A stretch of 64,000 nucleotides of DNA from Salirhabdus salicampi (GCF_024259515.1 NZ_JANBWE010000003.1:248001-312000), one strand, 5' to 3'. Counted from the stretch's first letter, positions 29,858 to 39,842 are shown. The notes: generated from the sequence alone by a model not told the origin. Numbers and translations are program-made.

Positions 29858-30223
29858 ATGGAGAAACGGAAAATATACGTGGTCGATGATCAATTTGGTA
29901 TTCGTTTATTGCTAAAGGAAATCATCGAAATGGAAGGCCATGAAGTGTATGATTTTGAAACGGGCGGAGACGCACTTCAGCAAATGGAAAGCCAGCAACC
30001 TGATCTTTTATTTATTGATTATCGCTTGCCATTGATGAACGGAATCGAGTTAGTAGAAAAAATGACGTTGAAAGGGATTTCCGCACCAATAGTAATGATG
30101 AGTGGGCTATCGGAGCAAGATATTGAAGGAAAATCAAAATTTACGAATATAAAACACGTTTTACTCAAACCCTTTAATATTGAAGAGGTAAAACGTATCC
30201 TGCAACTTCATTTATCACAATAA
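29858..30223 (+). CDS. spo0F: Sporulation response regulator Spo0F (diverged)
   Basis: A single-domain receiver that relays phosphate from sporulation kinases to Spo0B. With the start at ATG 29858 (GGAGAAGG upstream) the 121 residues align in number with B. subtilis Spo0F: Asp10, Asp11, phospho-acceptor Asp54 and Lys104 are all present. The kinase-contact DDQFGIR segment is also kept. The position between pyrG and fbaA is that of spo0F. The switch residues differ: position 82 is Ser instead of Thr and position 84 is Leu instead of Tyr, and overall similarity is modest. A generic CheY-like function is possible but less likely. Confidence 0.85.
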   Translation: MEKRKIYVVDDQFGIRLLLKEIIEMEGHEVYDFETGGDALQQMESQQPDLLFIDYRLPLMNGIELVEKMTLKGISAPIVMMSGLSEQDIEGKSKFTNIKHVLLKPFNIEEVKRILQLHLSQ

Positions 30224-30249
30224 ACAGCTTCAGAAAATAACTTGTTTTG

Positions 30250-30278
30250 TTGCACATACATATTGGACTTGGTATTCT
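30250..30278 (+). promoter_or_regulatory. Putative promoter of fbaA
   Basis: TTGCAC (30250-30255), a 17-base spacer and TATTCT (30273-30278), about 80 bases before fbaA. Confidence 0.45.
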
Positions 30279-30364
30279 ATAAAAGTAAAGTAATTTACAT
30301 AAATTAATCATGTCTCCTCCGAACTACATCGGGGTAGGCATTTTACAACAAAGGAGGAACATAT

Positions 30365-31228
30365 ATGCCGTTAGTTTCCATGAAAGAAATGTTAGAAAAA
30401 GGGAAAGAAAATGGCTACGCGGTAGGCCAGTTTAATTTAAATAATTTAGAGTATGCACAGGCAATTCTTCAGGCTGCAGAAGAGGAAAAATCTCCAGTAA
30501 TTTTAGGTGTTTCAGAAGGTGCAGCTCGTTATATGGGTGGATTCAACGTTGTTGTAGCTATGGTTGATTCATTAATGGATGCATATGGTACGACAGTGCC
30601 TGTAGCTATTCATCTTGACCACGGATCCAGCTTTGAAAAATGTGCAGAAGCAATTCACGCTGGTTTCACTTCCGTAATGATTGACGGTTCTCACTATCCA
30701 TTAGAAGAAAACATTGCTCTTACACAAAAAGTGGTTGAACTAGCTCACATTCACGGTGTATCTGTAGAAGCTGAGCTTGGCCGTATCGGCGGACAGGAAG
30801 ATGATCTTGTAGTTGATGACGCTGAAGCTGCATATGCTATTCCATCTGAGTGTGAAAAATTAGTGGCAGAAACAAATGTCGATTGTTTTGCACCAGCATT
30901 AGGCTCTGTCCACGGTCCATATAAAGGGGAACCAAACCTCGGTTTCGACCGTATGGAAGAAGTTCAAAAGTTAACAGGTGTACCTTTGGTACTACACGGT
31001 GGAACTGGAATTCCAACAAAGGATATTCAAAAAGCCATTTCACTTGGTACAGCGAAAATTAACGTAAATACTGAGAACCAAATTTCTCAAGGGAAAGCCG
31101 TTCGCCAAGTATTAGCGGAAAAGCCGGACCTATATGATCCACGTAAATATTTAGGACCTGGACGTGACGCTATTAAAGAAACTGTTATTGGTAAAATGCG
31201 CGAATTCGGTTCCTCAAATAAAGCATAA
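30365..31228 (+). CDS. fbaA: Class II fructose-bisphosphate aldolase
   Basis: Zinc-dependent aldolase of glycolysis and gluconeogenesis, cleaving fructose-1,6-bisphosphate to dihydroxyacetone phosphate and glyceraldehyde-3-phosphate. The 287 residues show the active-site Asp85-His86 in HLDHGSSF. The metal/phosphate loops [23 protein letters not shown] and [10 protein letters not shown] are also present. An AAAGGAGGAAC site precedes ATG 30365. It is followed by a terminator that partly insulates it from tal. The gene order fbaA-tal-murA2-glpX is conserved in Bacillus. Confidence 0.96.
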   Translation: MPLVSMKEMLEKGKENGYAVGQFNLNNLEYAQAILQAAEEEKSPVILGVSEGAARYMGGFNVVVAMVDSLMDAYGTTVPVAIHLDHGSSFEKCAEAIHAGFTSVMIDGSHYPLEENIALTQKVVELAHIHGVSVEAELGRIGGQEDDLVVDDAEAAYAIPSECEKLVAETNVDCFAPALGSVHGPYKGEPNLGFDRMEEVQKLTGVPLVLHGGTGIPTKDIQKAISLGTAKINVNTENQISQGKAVRQVLAEKPDLYDPRKYLGPGRDAIKETVIGKMREFGSSNKA

Positions 31229-31236
31229 TGTATGAA

Positions 31237-31280
31237 ACGAAAAGGAAAACCGCAAGGAGCGGTTTCCTTTTCGTGTTTTT
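31237..31280 (+). terminator. Terminator between fbaA and tal
   Basis: ACGAAAAGGAAAACCG (31237-31252) and CGGTTTCCTTTTCGT (31260-31274) pair over 15 bp with one bulge, followed by GTTTTTAT. Confidence 0.75.
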
Positions 31281-31312
31281 ATATAAATGTCATTAAAGGG
31301 GTGCAGGGGAAA

Positions 31313-31960
31313 ATGAAATTTTTTGTTGATACAGCTAACATTGAAGAGATTCGTGAAGCGATTGATTTAGGAGTTCTTGCAGGAGTAACAACCAATCCAA
31401 GTCTTGTGGCAAAAGAGAATATCTCATTCCATGACCGGTTACGGGAAATTACAAAGGAAGTTGACGGTTCTGTTAGTGCAGAAGTTATTTCTGAAGACAG
31501 TAAGGGTATGTTAGAAGAAGCTGAAACATTAGCGGCAATTGCACCAAACATTACAATTAAAGTGCCGATGACTCTCGAAGGGTTAAAAACGGTGAAAGTG
31601 TTAAGTGAAAAGAACATTAAAACAAACGTAACGTTAATCTTCTCCGCAAATCAAGCATTACTTGCTGCAAGAGCAGGTGCTACATACGTCTCTCCATTTT
31701 TAGGTAGACTTGATGACATCGGTCATGATGGTATGTCCTTAATTGCTCAAATTTCAGAGATCTTTACCCGCCATAATATTGAAACAGAAATCATTGCTGC
31801 TTCTATACGCCATCCAATGCACGTAACTGAATCCGCATTACACGGAGCACATATTGCAACAGTTCCACTAAAAGTACTAAAACAGCTCGTGAAGCATCCA
31901 CTCACAGACCAGGGTATAGAGAAGTTTCTAACCGATTGGAACAACCAAAAAAAGGCATGA
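31313..31960 (+). CDS. tal: Transaldolase (short TalB/MipB-type)
   Basis: A 215-residue transaldolase of the non-oxidative pentose phosphate pathway, or a fructose-6-phosphate aldolase-like enzyme of the same subfamily (B. subtilis YwjH/Tal, 212 aa). The start ATG 31313 gives the standard [14 protein letters not shown]-terminus. A longer in-frame start at 31232 would read through the terminator and is rejected. Motifs are GVTTNPSL, the Schiff-base lysine region ITIKVPMT, and [14 protein letters not shown]. Downstream lies murA2 at 66 bases. Confidence 0.92.
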   Translation: MKFFVDTANIEEIREAIDLGVLAGVTTNPSLVAKENISFHDRLREITKEVDGSVSAEVISEDSKGMLEEAETLAAIAPNITIKVPMTLEGLKTVKVLSEKNIKTNVTLIFSANQALLAARAGATYVSPFLGRLDDIGHDGMSLIAQISEIFTRHNIETEIIAASIRHPMHVTESALHGAHIATVPLKVLKQLVKHPLTDQGIEKFLTDWNNQKKA

Positions 31961-32026
31961 AAACTGTAACAACTGTACATCCTAACATTAAGAGGATTTA
32001 ACTGACAGAAAAGAGGAGCGTTTTTA

Positions 32027-33313
32027 ATGGAGAAATTGCTTATTGAAGGTGGCAATACTTTAAGAGGGCAAGTTCGTGTTAGTGGCGCAAAAAATAGCGC
32101 AGTTGCTCTGCTTCCGGCAACTATTTTAGCGAATGGCCCTGTTACCATTGAGGGATTGCCAAACATATCAGATATTCAAATTTTGAAAGACCTACTAGAA
32201 GAAATTGGCGGGAAAACATCTCAAACTGGACAAGATGTAACCATCGATCCTTCAACAATGGTCTCCATGCCATTACCAAATGGAAAGGTAAAAAAGCTTC
32301 GCGCATCTTACTACTTTATGGGGGCGATGTTAGGGCGTTTTAAAAAAGCGGTCATCGGTTTACCGGGCGGCTGTAACCTTGGGCCAAGACCGATTGACCA
32401 ACATATTAAAGGCTTTGAAGCGTTAGGAGCTAAGGTAACGAATGAGCAGGGAGCTGTGTATTTACGGGCAGATGAATTAGTTGGAGCACGTATCTACCTG
32501 GATGTCGTAAGTGTCGGTGCGACGATTAACATTATGTTAGCTGCTGTTCGTGCTAAAGGAAAAACAATTATTGAAAATGCTGCTAAAGAGCCTGAGATCA
32601 TCGATGTAGCCACATTACTAACGAGTATGGGGGCGAAAATTAAAGGTGCTGGTACAGATGTGATCCGGATTGAAGGTGTTGATACGTTAAACGGCTGCCA
32701 ACATACAATCATACCAGACCGAATTGAGGCTGGCACTTATACGATAATCGCTGCAGCGAAAGGTGAAGAAGTTTTAATCGATAATGTTATCCCGACCCAT
32801 TTAGAGTCCCTTATTGCAAAATTGCGGGAAATGGGTGTCATTATCGAAACGAAGGATGACCAAATGCTCGTCAAAGGTAACTGTAAGATGAAAAGTGTTG
32901 ATATAAAAACACTAGTATATCCAGGTTTTCCAACCGATTTACAACAACCGTTTACGACTTTGTTAACAAAAGCAGAAGGTACTGGCATTATTACAGATAC
33001 AATTTATCAGGCTCGATTTAAACATATCGACGAATTACGGAGAATGAACGCTGAAATTAAAGTAGAGGGAAGTTCAGCTGTCATTTCAGGCCCGGTTACA
33101 CTTGAAGGAGCAAAAGTAAAAGCAAGTGATTTGCGTGCAGGTGCTGCTCTTGTTGCGGCAGGATTAATTGCTGATGGTGTTACCGAAATCATTGGTGTTG
33201 ATCATATCGATCGTGGCTATGAAGATTTAACCGCCAAGCTTGAGTCAATTGGCGCAAAAATTTGGCGGGAAACAATGACAGAAGAAGAAATAGAACAATT
33301 TCAAAACTCATAA
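32027..33313 (+). CDS. murAB: UDP-N-acetylglucosamine 1-carboxyvinyltransferase (second MurA)
   Basis: MurA transfers enolpyruvate to UDP-GlcNAc, the first committed step of peptidoglycan synthesis, and is the fosfomycin target. The 428 residues contain Lys22-Asn23 in [13 protein letters not shown] and the catalytic Cys116 in [12 protein letters not shown]. Its position after tal matches the accessory paralogue MurAB/MurZ rather than MurAA, which lies near the atp operon end in B. subtilis. The cysteine is intact, so it should be fosfomycin-sensitive. Confidence 0.93.
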   Translation: MEKLLIEGGNTLRGQVRVSGAKNSAVALLPATILANGPVTIEGLPNISDIQILKDLLEEIGGKTSQTGQDVTIDPSTMVSMPLPNGKVKKLRASYYFMGAMLGRFKKAVIGLPGGCNLGPRPIDQHIKGFEALGAKVTNEQGAVYLRADELVGARIYLDVVSVGATINIMLAAVRAKGKTIIENAAKEPEIIDVATLLTSMGAKIKGAGTDVIRIEGVDTLNGCQHTIIPDRIEAGTYTIIAAAKGEEVLIDNVIPTHLESLIAKLREMGVIIETKDDQMLVKGNCKMKSVDIKTLVYPGFPTDLQQPFTTLLTKAEGTGIITDTIYQARFKHIDELRRMNAEIKVEGSSAVISGPVTLEGAKVKASDLRAGAALVAAGLIADGVTEIIGVDHIDRGYEDLTAKLESIGAKIWRETMTEEEIEQFQNS

Positions 33314-33367
33314 AAACATTACATCAAGGGGGAACAGGCTTTAAGTAGGGGGAGGAGAACGAAGAAA

Positions 33368-34336
33368 ATGGAAAGAAGTTTAACGATGGAATTAGTGCGA
33401 GTTACAGAAGCGGCTGCATTAGCCTCTGCTCGATGGATGGGGCGTGGAAAAAAGGATGAGGCTGACGACGCTGCAACATCCGCAATGCGTAGTGTTTTTG
33501 ATACGATTCCGATGAAAGGTACTGTCGTAATCGGTGAAGGGGAAATGGATGAAGCGCCGATGTTATATATCGGAGAACGCCTTGGAAACGGATACGGACC
33601 ACGTGTAGACGTTGCAGTTGATCCGCTGGAAGGAACGAATATCGTTGCCCAAGGAACGTGGAATGCGCTGGCCGTTTTGGCGGTAACAGACCACGGCAAA
33701 ATGTTACATGCTCCTGATATGTATATGAATAAAATCGCTGTCGGCCCTGAGGCAGTTGGGAAGGTAAATATAAATGCTTCTGTAACAGATAATTTACAAG
33801 CAGTTGCGAGAGCAAAAGGAAAAGATGTAGAGGATATTGTTGCGACTGTTTTAAATCGTAAACGACATGAAAAGATTATTCATGAAATTCGTGAAGCTGG
33901 TGCCCGTATTAAACTCATCCCAGATGGAGATGTTGCAGCAGCGATTAATACAGCCTTTGACCATACTGGTGTTGATATTTTGTTCGGTATAGGTGGTGCA
34001 CCTGAAGGAGTCCTGGCAGCCGTTGGGTTGAAATGCCTCGGTGGAGAGTTGCAGGGGCAGCTAGTACCACAAAATGACGAAGAAAGACGTCGTTGCTTAG
34101 AAATGGGAATTGATGATGTAAATAAAGTATTAACGATGGAAGATTTGTGTGGCGGCGATGATGCCATTTTCACAGCTACAGGTGTGACAGATGGTGAATT
34201 GCTAAAAGGTGTCCAATATAAGGGGACAAAAGCGACAACTGAAACCGTCGTTATGCGGGCAAAATCCGGAACAGTACGCTTTATTGATGGGAACCATAGC
34301 TTGAAAAAGAAACCGAATTTAGTCATAAAAGAATAA
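33368..34336 (+). CDS. glpX: Class II fructose-1,6-bisphosphatase
   Basis: GlpX-type FBPase for gluconeogenesis, 322 residues. Characteristic blocks are the Li-sensitive phosphatase signatures [20 protein letters not shown] and [17 protein letters not shown], plus [16 protein letters not shown] 33368 follows a purine-rich GGGGGAGGAG. It is 54 bases after murAB, probably cotranscribed. B. subtilis also has a class III Fbp. Here only the class II gene is in the window. Confidence 0.93.
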   Translation: MERSLTMELVRVTEAAALASARWMGRGKKDEADDAATSAMRSVFDTIPMKGTVVIGEGEMDEAPMLYIGERLGNGYGPRVDVAVDPLEGTNIVAQGTWNALAVLAVTDHGKMLHAPDMYMNKIAVGPEAVGKVNINASVTDNLQAVARAKGKDVEDIVATVLNRKRHEKIIHEIREAGARIKLIPDGDVAAAINTAFDHTGVDILFGIGGAPEGVLAAVGLKCLGGELQGQLVPQNDEERRRCLEMGIDDVNKVLTMEDLCGGDDAIFTATGVTDGELLKGVQYKGTKATTETVVMRAKSGTVRFIDGNHSLKKKPNLVIKE

Positions 34337-34362
34337 CCGGTCTTAGCACTGGTTATTCTTTT
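34331..34362 (+). terminator. Probable terminator after glpX
   Basis: GAATAACCGGT (34331-34341) and ACTGGTTATTC (34348-34358), with one G-U pair and a six-base loop, followed by a short TT tract. The upstream arm overlaps the glpX stop codon. Confidence 0.6.
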
Positions 34363-34428
34363 CCAATCTTATAAATTTGGAATTTCACTAAAATTCTATT
34401 GAATAAAGATGTCTTTTATGGTTAAAAT

Positions 34429-34576
34429 TATAATGTTTGTATGAGAGGAAAAACATTACCCCATCCTTTATGGACTTCTACTCTCACTTCATGAACATCT
34501 CCCGACTTTTTAGTCTCGTAATGATTGATTCATAATTTTATATTTTACAATTGAAAAAAATAAGAGTGGTGATAGT
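34429..34576 (+). promoter_or_regulatory. rho promoter region and pyrimidine-rich leader
   Basis: A perfect -10 TATAAT lies at 34429-34434 but no good -35 is seen at 16-18 bases. The following 90-base leader (about 34455-34530) is rich in C and T and poor in G, as expected for a Rho loading site. Rho in B. subtilis is autoregulated through termination in its leader. The same is likely here but is inference. Confidence 0.4.
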
Positions 34577-35863
34577 GTGTCGGAAATGACAATACGGGAA
34601 CTTGAGACGTTAACGTTGAAAGAGTTATATGCTCAAGCCCGTGATTACAAAATTTCCTATTATGGAAAATTAACAAAGAAAGAATTAATTTTTGCTATTT
34701 TGAAAGCACAAGCTGAAAAAGATGGCTACTTATTTATGGATGGAATTTTAGAAATTATTCCTTCAGAAGGCTTTGGCTTTTTACGTCCAATAAATTACTC
34801 TCCAAGTGCAGAAGATATTTACATATCTGCATCTCAAATCCGTCGATTTGATTTACGCAATGGTGACAAAGTATCAGGTAAAGTCAGACCTCCGAAGGAT
34901 AACGAACGTTATTACGGACTTTTGCACGTTGGTGCGGTGAATGGGGAGGATCCGGAAACGGCGAAGGAACGAGTTCACTTTCCAGCGTTAACGCCATTAT
35001 ATCCAGATCGTTTAATGCAATTGGAAACGGAAAGTAAAAAGCTTTCAACTCGAATTATGGATTTAATGTCTCCGGTCGGGTTTGGTCAACGTGGTCTCAT
35101 TGTTGCTCCCCCTAAGGCAGGGAAAACGATGTTATTAAAGGAAATTGCCAATAGTATTTCCACTAACCATCCTGAGGCGAAACTAATTATTTTATTAGTG
35201 GATGAACGCCCAGAGGAAGTTACAGACATTGAGCGTTCTGTTCATGAGGATGTAGATGTTGTAAGTTCCACATTTGATGAAGTGCCAGAAAACCACATTA
35301 AAGTTTCTGAACTTGTGTTAGAAAGAGCGATGCGACTCGTTGAACATAAACGTGATGTCATTATTTTAATGGACAGTATAACAAGACTTGCTAGAGCTTA
35401 TAACCTCGTTATTCCACCGAGTGGACGTACACTGTCAGGTGGTATTGACCCAGCAGCATTCCATCGTCCAAAGCGTTTCTTTGGTGCTGCTAGAAACATA
35501 GAAGAGGGCGGAAGTATGACGATCTTAGCAACTGCCCTTGTTGATACTGGTTCACGTATGGATGATGTTATTTATGAGGAATTTAAAGGTACAGGTAATA
35601 TGGAACTTCACTTAGATCGTAGTCTTGCAGAAAGAAGAATTTTCCCTGCGTTGGATATCCCTCGTTCTGGAACGAGAAAAGAAGAACTATTATTGCCGAA
35701 GGCGAACTTAGAGAAGATGTGGGCAATCCGTAAAATGATGGGCAACTCCCATGACTTTGTAGAACGTTTCCTCCGTAGAATGAGAACGACAAAAAATAAC
35801 GAAGAATTCTTCCAGAAATTAGAGGAAGACATGAAAGGGAACGCGTCTACACGGAGGTCGTAA
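34577..35863 (+). CDS. rho: Transcription termination factor Rho
   Basis: Hexameric RNA helicase that terminates non-translated transcripts. The 428 residues comprise an N-terminal Rho-N helical region, the RNA-binding cold-shock-like domain ([26 protein letters not shown]) and the ATPase core with Walker A APPKAGKT, Walker B VIILMD and the Q/R loops. The start is GTG 34577. An in-frame ATG three codons later is possible. No bicyclomycin-resistance change is obvious. It is followed by rpmE and tdk as in B. subtilis. Confidence 0.95.
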   Translation: MSEMTIRELETLTLKELYAQARDYKISYYGKLTKKELIFAILKAQAEKDGYLFMDGILEIIPSEGFGFLRPINYSPSAEDIYISASQIRRFDLRNGDKVSGKVRPPKDNERYYGLLHVGAVNGEDPETAKERVHFPALTPLYPDRLMQLETESKKLSTRIMDLMSPVGFGQRGLIVAPPKAGKTMLLKEIANSISTNHPEAKLIILLVDERPEEVTDIERSVHEDVDVVSSTFDEVPENHIKVSELVLERAMRLVEHKRDVIILMDSITRLARAYNLVIPPSGRTLSGGIDPAAFHRPKRFFGAARNIEEGGSMTILATALVDTGSRMDDVIYEEFKGTGNMELHLDRSLAERRIFPALDIPRSGTRKEELLLPKANLEKMWAIRKMMGNSHDFVERFLRRMRTTKNNEEFFQKLEEDMKGNASTRRS

Positions 35864-35878
35864 CGGGTTAAATGGACC

Positions 35879-35907
35879 TTGCAAAAAAAATATGTGCCTG
35901 TTATAAT
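35879..35907 (+). promoter_or_regulatory. Strong extended -10 promoter of rpmE
   Basis: TTGCAA (35879-35884), a 17-base spacer and TATAAT (35902-35907) preceded by TGT, an extended -10. Confidence 0.7.
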
Positions 35908-35913
35908 CACTCT

Positions 35914-36000
35914 ATGTGAGTTTCGATAACAAACTTCAACATAACCGCACTGCGGTTTCGACAATAACTCTGTTTCCGAAGGATTCAGGGCGAAAAGGAG
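35914..36000 (+). promoter_or_regulatory. Structured rpmE leader, candidate L31 autoregulatory element
   Basis: About 95 bases separate the predicted start point from the gene. A hairpin AACCGC (35943-35948) / GCGGTT (35952-35957) is followed by conserved-looking purine-rich sequence. Ribosomal-protein leaders that bind L31 are known in Firmicutes. I cannot confirm the match without a covariance search. Confidence 0.35.
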
Positions 36001-36009
36001 TGGAAGAAC

Positions 36010-36255
36010 ATGAAACAAGGAATTCATCCAGAATACAGAAAAGTTGTTTTTCTTGATACTAGCTCAGATTTCAAATTTTTGAGCGGATCAACACAAACTT
36101 CTGAAGAAACAATTGAGTGGGAAGATGGAAACACATATCCATTAATTCGCGTAGAAATTAGTTCTGCTTCTCATCCATTCTACACTGGTAAGCAAAAAGC
36201 TGATAAAGTTGGCGGACGTGTAGATCGTTTCAAGAAGAAATACAACATGAATTAA
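36010..36255 (+). CDS. rpmE2: 50S ribosomal protein L31, type B (zinc-independent)
   Basis: An 81-residue L31 bridging the ribosomal subunits. It lacks the CxxC zinc motif and has the longer type-B sequence: [15 protein letters not shown] at the start and [13 protein letters not shown] near the end. In B. subtilis the gene at this place (rho-rpmE-tdk) encodes the zinc-binding type A form, while the type B form (YtiA) is elsewhere and Zur-controlled. No Zur box is evident here. The start ATG 36010 follows AAAAGGAGTGG. Confidence 0.93.
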   Translation: MKQGIHPEYRKVVFLDTSSDFKFLSGSTQTSEETIEWEDGNTYPLIRVEISSASHPFYTGKQKADKVGGRVDRFKKKYNMN

Positions 36256-36279
36256 TCTTTAAACATTCAATATTTAGAA

Positions 36280-36313
36280 ACAGGCAAATTTGCTTTATTT
36301 GCCTGTTTTTTTA
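36280..36313 (+). terminator. Terminator after rpmE
   Basis: ACAGGCAAAT (36280-36289) and ATTTGCCTGT (36297-36306) form a perfect 10-bp stem, followed by a T run. Confidence 0.9.
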
Positions 36314-36379
36314 TTCGGATAAACGTGATCAATACTAGAAATACTATACATGTGAGCTTTGGAAAGGGGAGGCCTACCG

Positions 36380-36997
36380 GTGTATGAAATGAACCAAAAC
36401 GGATGGCTTGAAACGATTTGTGGAAGTATGTTCTCAGGTAAGTCTGAAGAGTTAATACGGAGAGTGCGTAGAGCAACATACGCCAAATTAGCAGTAAAAG
36501 TTTTTAAGCCGGTGATTGATAATCGCTACGCAGAGGAAGCGGTCGTATCCCATGACGGAGCTTCAGTTGTTGCAAAACCGATTGAACGTTCTATTGATAT
36601 ATACGATTACATAGACGAAAACGTTGATGTAATTGGCATAGATGAAGTCCAATTTTTTGACGAGCGTATCGTTGAGGTGACACAAGATTTAGCAGATAGA
36701 GGATACCGCGTCATTGTTGCTGGTCTTGATTCCGATTTTCGTGGTGAGCCCTTTGGTCCTGTTCCGAGGCTCATGTCGTTAAGCGAATCAGTCACAAAAT
36801 TAAATGCAATATGTCCTATCTGTGGTTCGCCAGCGAGCCGTACTCAAAGACTAATCGATGGTAAACCAGCATCCTATGATGATCCTGTCATTTTAGTCGG
36901 AGCATCAGAGTCATATGAACCGAGATGTCGTCATCACCATGAAGTACCTAATAAGCCTATGATTAGCACACCTTTGCAACAAGTGACGGGAAAATAA
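36380..36997 (+). CDS. tdk: Thymidine kinase
   Basis: Type II thymidine kinase phosphorylating thymidine and deoxyuridine in salvage. The start is GTG 36380, seven bases after AGGGGAGG, giving [11 protein letters not shown], which aligns with B. subtilis Tdk. The protein has 205 residues. The P-loop is [11 protein letters not shown], the Walker B-like block is DEVQFFD, and the zinc site is formed by CPICG and a later RCRHHHEVP. An upstream TTG overlaps the ribosome-binding site and is rejected. Confidence 0.94.
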   Translation: MYEMNQNGWLETICGSMFSGKSEELIRRVRRATYAKLAVKVFKPVIDNRYAEEAVVSHDGASVVAKPIERSIDIYDYIDENVDVIGIDEVQFFDERIVEVTQDLADRGYRVIVAGLDSDFRGEPFGPVPRLMSLSESVTKLNAICPICGSPASRTQRLIDGKPASYDDPVILVGASESYEPRCRHHHEVPNKPMISTPLQQVTGK

Positions 36998-37001
36998 AAA
37001 A

Positions 37002-37033
37002 GGTTGCTGGATTTTATCCGGCAGCCTTTTTTT
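37002..37033 (+). terminator. Terminator after tdk
   Basis: GGTTGCTGGAT (37002-37012) and ATCCGGCAGCC (37016-37026) form an 11-bp stem with two G-U pairs, followed by seven T. Confidence 0.88.
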
Positions 37034-37103
37034 CGCGTGTTTTGACGGTTCCTTTTCCCTATAATATAATGATAATGTTCAACAGAAAATGAGGTGTATT
37101 TCA

Positions 37104-38174
37104 TTGTTAGATAAATTACATGCTTTAGAAGATCGTTATGAAAAGTTAAATGAATTGTTGAGTGACCCCGAAGTCATTAACGATACGAAAAAGTTAAGAG
37201 AATATTCGAAGGAACAGGCTGACCTGCAAGAGGTTGTTGACGCCTACCGCCAATATAAAGATGTAACAACACAATTAGACGACGCAAAAGCGATGTTAGA
37301 AGATCAACTAGATGATGATATGCGCGATATGGTAAAAGATGAAATTAGTGAACTTTCAACTGAGAAGGAAGAGTTGGAAGAGCGCTTGAAAATCTTGTTA
37401 ATTCCGAAGGACCCTAATGATGATAAAAACGTTATTATGGAAATTCGTGGAGCTGCCGGTGGGGAGGAAGCAGCGTTGTTTGCCGGAAGCTTATACCGCA
37501 TGTACTCCCGTTATGCCGAGGCACAAGGTTGGAAAACGGAAATTCTTGAATATCATGAATCAGATATGGGTGGATATAAAGAAATTATTTTCATGATTAA
37601 TGGGCAAGGTGCCTTCTCCAAACTGAAGTATGAAAATGGAGCACACCGTGTACAACGTGTACCCGAAACAGAATCAGGTGGACGTATTCATACATCAACG
37701 GCTACAGTTGCCGCCCTTCCTGAAGCAGAAGATGTAGAAGTAGATATCCACGAAAAGGATATTCGTGTGGATACATTCGCTTCTAGTGGACCTGGAGGAC
37801 AGAGTGTTAATACAACGATGTCTGCTGTACGTTTAACCCATATGCCTACAGGAATTGTTGTTTCCATCCAAGATGAAAAGTCACAAATTAAAAACAAAGA
37901 GAAAGCGATGAAAGTACTGCGAGCGCGTATTTACGAGAAATTTCAACAAGAAGCCCAAGCAGAATATGATGAAACACGCAAGTCTGCGGTAGGCTCTGGT
38001 GACCGTTCCGAGCGTATTCGTACGTATAACTATCCACAAAACCGTGTAACAGATCACCGTATTGGATTGACGATTCAAAAATTAGACCAAATTTTAGAAG
38101 GTAAATTGGATGAAATTACTGAAGCGTTAATTATCGAAGAGCAAACGAAAAAGCTGGAGGAAATTGGTGGGTAA
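37104..38174 (+). CDS. prfA: Peptide chain release factor 1
   Basis: RF1 recognises UAA/UAG and triggers peptide release. The start is TTG 37104 ([19 protein letters not shown]), seven bases after GAGGTG. The ATG at 37089 overlaps that site and would add five residues not found in homologues. The 356 residues match B. subtilis exactly in length. The peptidyl-hydrolysis GGQ motif is in [17 protein letters not shown], the target of methylation by the adjacent prmC product. The gene end and the prmC start nearly overlap, indicating coupled translation. Confidence 0.95.
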   Translation: MLDKLHALEDRYEKLNELLSDPEVINDTKKLREYSKEQADLQEVVDAYRQYKDVTTQLDDAKAMLEDQLDDDMRDMVKDEISELSTEKEELEERLKILLIPKDPNDDKNVIMEIRGAAGGEEAALFAGSLYRMYSRYAEAQGWKTEILEYHESDMGGYKEIIFMINGQGAFSKLKYENGAHRVQRVPETESGGRIHTSTATVAALPEAEDVEVDIHEKDIRVDTFASSGPGGQSVNTTMSAVRLTHMPTGIVVSIQDEKSQIKNKEKAMKVLRARIYEKFQQEAQAEYDETRKSAVGSGDRSERIRTYNYPQNRVTDHRIGLTIQKLDQILEGKLDEITEALIIEEQTKKLEEIGG

Positions 38175-38175
38175 C

Positions 38176-39045
38176 ATGGCGGATTTTCAAAAAATATGGG
38201 AAGCCCGAAGATGGGCTTCTCTTTTTTTAAAAGAGCATAGTCGGGAAGCGAATGTTGTGGATATCTTGTTGATGCATCATTTACAACTTTCAAAAGCACA
38301 GTTATTAAGTGTCTTGCAGGAGGAATTCCCGGAAGAAAAGAGAGACATATTCATCCACCAGATTACTGAATATGGACTCAAAGGGGTTCCGGTTCAACAT
38401 TTAATCGGTTATGAATACTTTTACGGGCGCAAGTTTTCCGTAAATAGGCATGTGTTAATCCCTCGTCCTGAAACAGAGGAATTAGTGCAATTAGTGTTAC
38501 AAGAGGTGGAAAGGCGTTACGCAACAAATCGTGTTGTCAAATGTGTGGATATTGGAACAGGGAGCGGTGTAATAGCCGTAACACTGAAAAAGGAACAACC
38601 ATCGTTAGAAGTAGCAGCGATTGATATCTCGGCTGATGCCTTATCCGTAGCGAAAGGGAATGCAAAGAACCACGAAGTGGACATCGCATTTTACGAAGGT
38701 AGTTACCTGCAACCACTCATTGATGAACAGGAAGAAGTAGACGTTATCGTTTCCAATCCCCCTTACATTCCAAACGAGGATGAACGAACATTGGTGGATA
38801 CCGTAAAAGATTATGACCCCCACCTAGCTCTATTTGGTGGTGAGGATGGCTTGAACAGTTACCGTACAATCGTAATGCAGTCTCATTCGGTGTTACGCCA
38901 AAATGGACTTATTGCTTTTGAAATTGGCTATAACCAAGGACAAGATGTATGCCAAATCATTCAAGCACAATATAAGGATGCTAAACCGAAAATCGTACAA
39001 GATATTAACGGCAAAGACCGTTTCGTTTACTGTTGGATACAGTAA
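38176..39045 (+). CDS. prmC: Release factor glutamine N5-methyltransferase
   Basis: PrmC methylates the glutamine of the GGQ motif in RF1 and RF2. The 289-residue protein has an N-terminal helical substrate domain, the SAM-binding motif CVDIGTGSGVIAVTL and the catalytic NPPY in IVSNPPYIPNEDE. The start ATG 38176 lies one base after the prfA stop. In-frame TTG/GTG codons a few bases upstream inside prfA are alternatives. The 3' end of the gene encodes half of its own terminator hairpin. Confidence 0.92.
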   Translation: MADFQKIWEARRWASLFLKEHSREANVVDILLMHHLQLSKAQLLSVLQEEFPEEKRDIFIHQITEYGLKGVPVQHLIGYEYFYGRKFSVNRHVLIPRPETEELVQLVLQEVERRYATNRVVKCVDIGTGSGVIAVTLKKEQPSLEVAAIDISADALSVAKGNAKNHEVDIAFYEGSYLQPLIDEQEEVDVIVSNPPYIPNEDERTLVDTVKDYDPHLALFGGEDGLNSYRTIVMQSHSVLRQNGLIAFEIGYNQGQDVCQIIQAQYKDAKPKIVQDINGKDRFVYCWIQ

Positions 39046-39060
39046 TCGGAACGGTTTTTC
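39018..39060 (+). terminator. Terminator overlapping the end of prmC
   Basis: CCGTTTCGTTTACTGT (39018-39033) and ACAGTAATCGGAACGG (39039-39054) pair over 16 bp with one mismatch and one G-U, around a five-base loop, followed by TTTTTC. The prmC stop codon (39043-39045) lies within the downstream arm. Confidence 0.85.
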
Positions 39061-39153
39061 TATCAATCTATAAAAATTGCAAGTTTTATGTTTAAATCTC
39101 GTATCCTTGCCCATACTGTGAGTAAAAGGACGTTTGAAAGGGGCAGGAATAAA

Positions 39154-39762
39154 ATGAGACAGGCTTTGTTTTTATTTTTAGTTATCTTTATCTTGTTTAT
39201 CAATCCTTCAAAAGGATATGGCAATAGTAATGAAGGTGCAGATTATGGAAAAATACCCGAAGAGTCAATTCGTTTACGTATTTTAGCAAACTCCAATGCG
39301 GATGTTGATCAACAGGTTAAACGGTTAATTCGAGACGAGATTAATAAAGAAATTACAAATTGGGTAGAGGAGTTAGTATCTATTGATGATGCTCGAGCAT
39401 TAATTCAGCAACGTTTAGATCGTATTGATGTAATTGTAGGTGAAGTATTAAAAGAACATAATATCGAACAGTCTTATGACGTTGAATATGGAAATGTATC
39501 CTTCCCTACAAAATTGTACGGCGATTTTGTTTATCCAGCGGGAGAATATGAGGCAATCCTCGTTACACTTGGAGATGGAAAAGGTGACAATTGGTGGTGT
39601 GTTTTATTCCCTCCATTATGCTTTTTAGACTTTTCTGATGGTACGACTGTTGCTACAACAGTAGAGGGAGAAGAAGATGTCGAAGTTAGTGATAAGCAAA
39701 AGGTAGAAGTAAAGTTCTTTGTGATTGAGTGGATCGAAAAACTACTTACGCTGTTCTCATAG
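39154..39762 (+). CDS. spoIIR: Stage II sporulation protein R
   Basis: SpoIIR is secreted from the forespore and activates the SpoIIGA protease to process pro-sigma-E in the mother cell. The 202-residue protein has a signal peptide (residues 1-26, hydrophobic LFLFLVIFILFI) and the family signature IPEESIRLRILANSNADVDQQVKR directly after it. A C-terminal block WWCVLFPPLCFLDF is also typical of SpoIIR. The start is ATG 39154. An in-frame start 22 codons upstream would place a basic extension before the signal and is less likely. The promoter is expected to be sigma-F dependent, but I could not assign it. Confidence 0.92.
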   Translation: MRQALFLFLVIFILFINPSKGYGNSNEGADYGKIPEESIRLRILANSNADVDQQVKRLIRDEINKEITNWVEELVSIDDARALIQQRLDRIDVIVGEVLKEHNIEQSYDVEYGNVSFPTKLYGDFVYPAGEYEAILVTLGDGKGDNWWCVLFPPLCFLDFSDGTTVATTVEGEEDVEVSDKQKVEVKFFVIEWIEKLLTLFS

Positions 39763-39842
39763 AGAAAAAAATAGATTTCTTTGCATAATGCCATTTCTCT
39801 GTTCATAGAGTAGTGATAGATATTTGATGGAGGAGTGGTGAT

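Noticed and set aside
33402-33815. Long minus-strand frame inside glpX
   Set aside because: It overlaps a well-conserved gene fully, with no start signals or recognisable domains.
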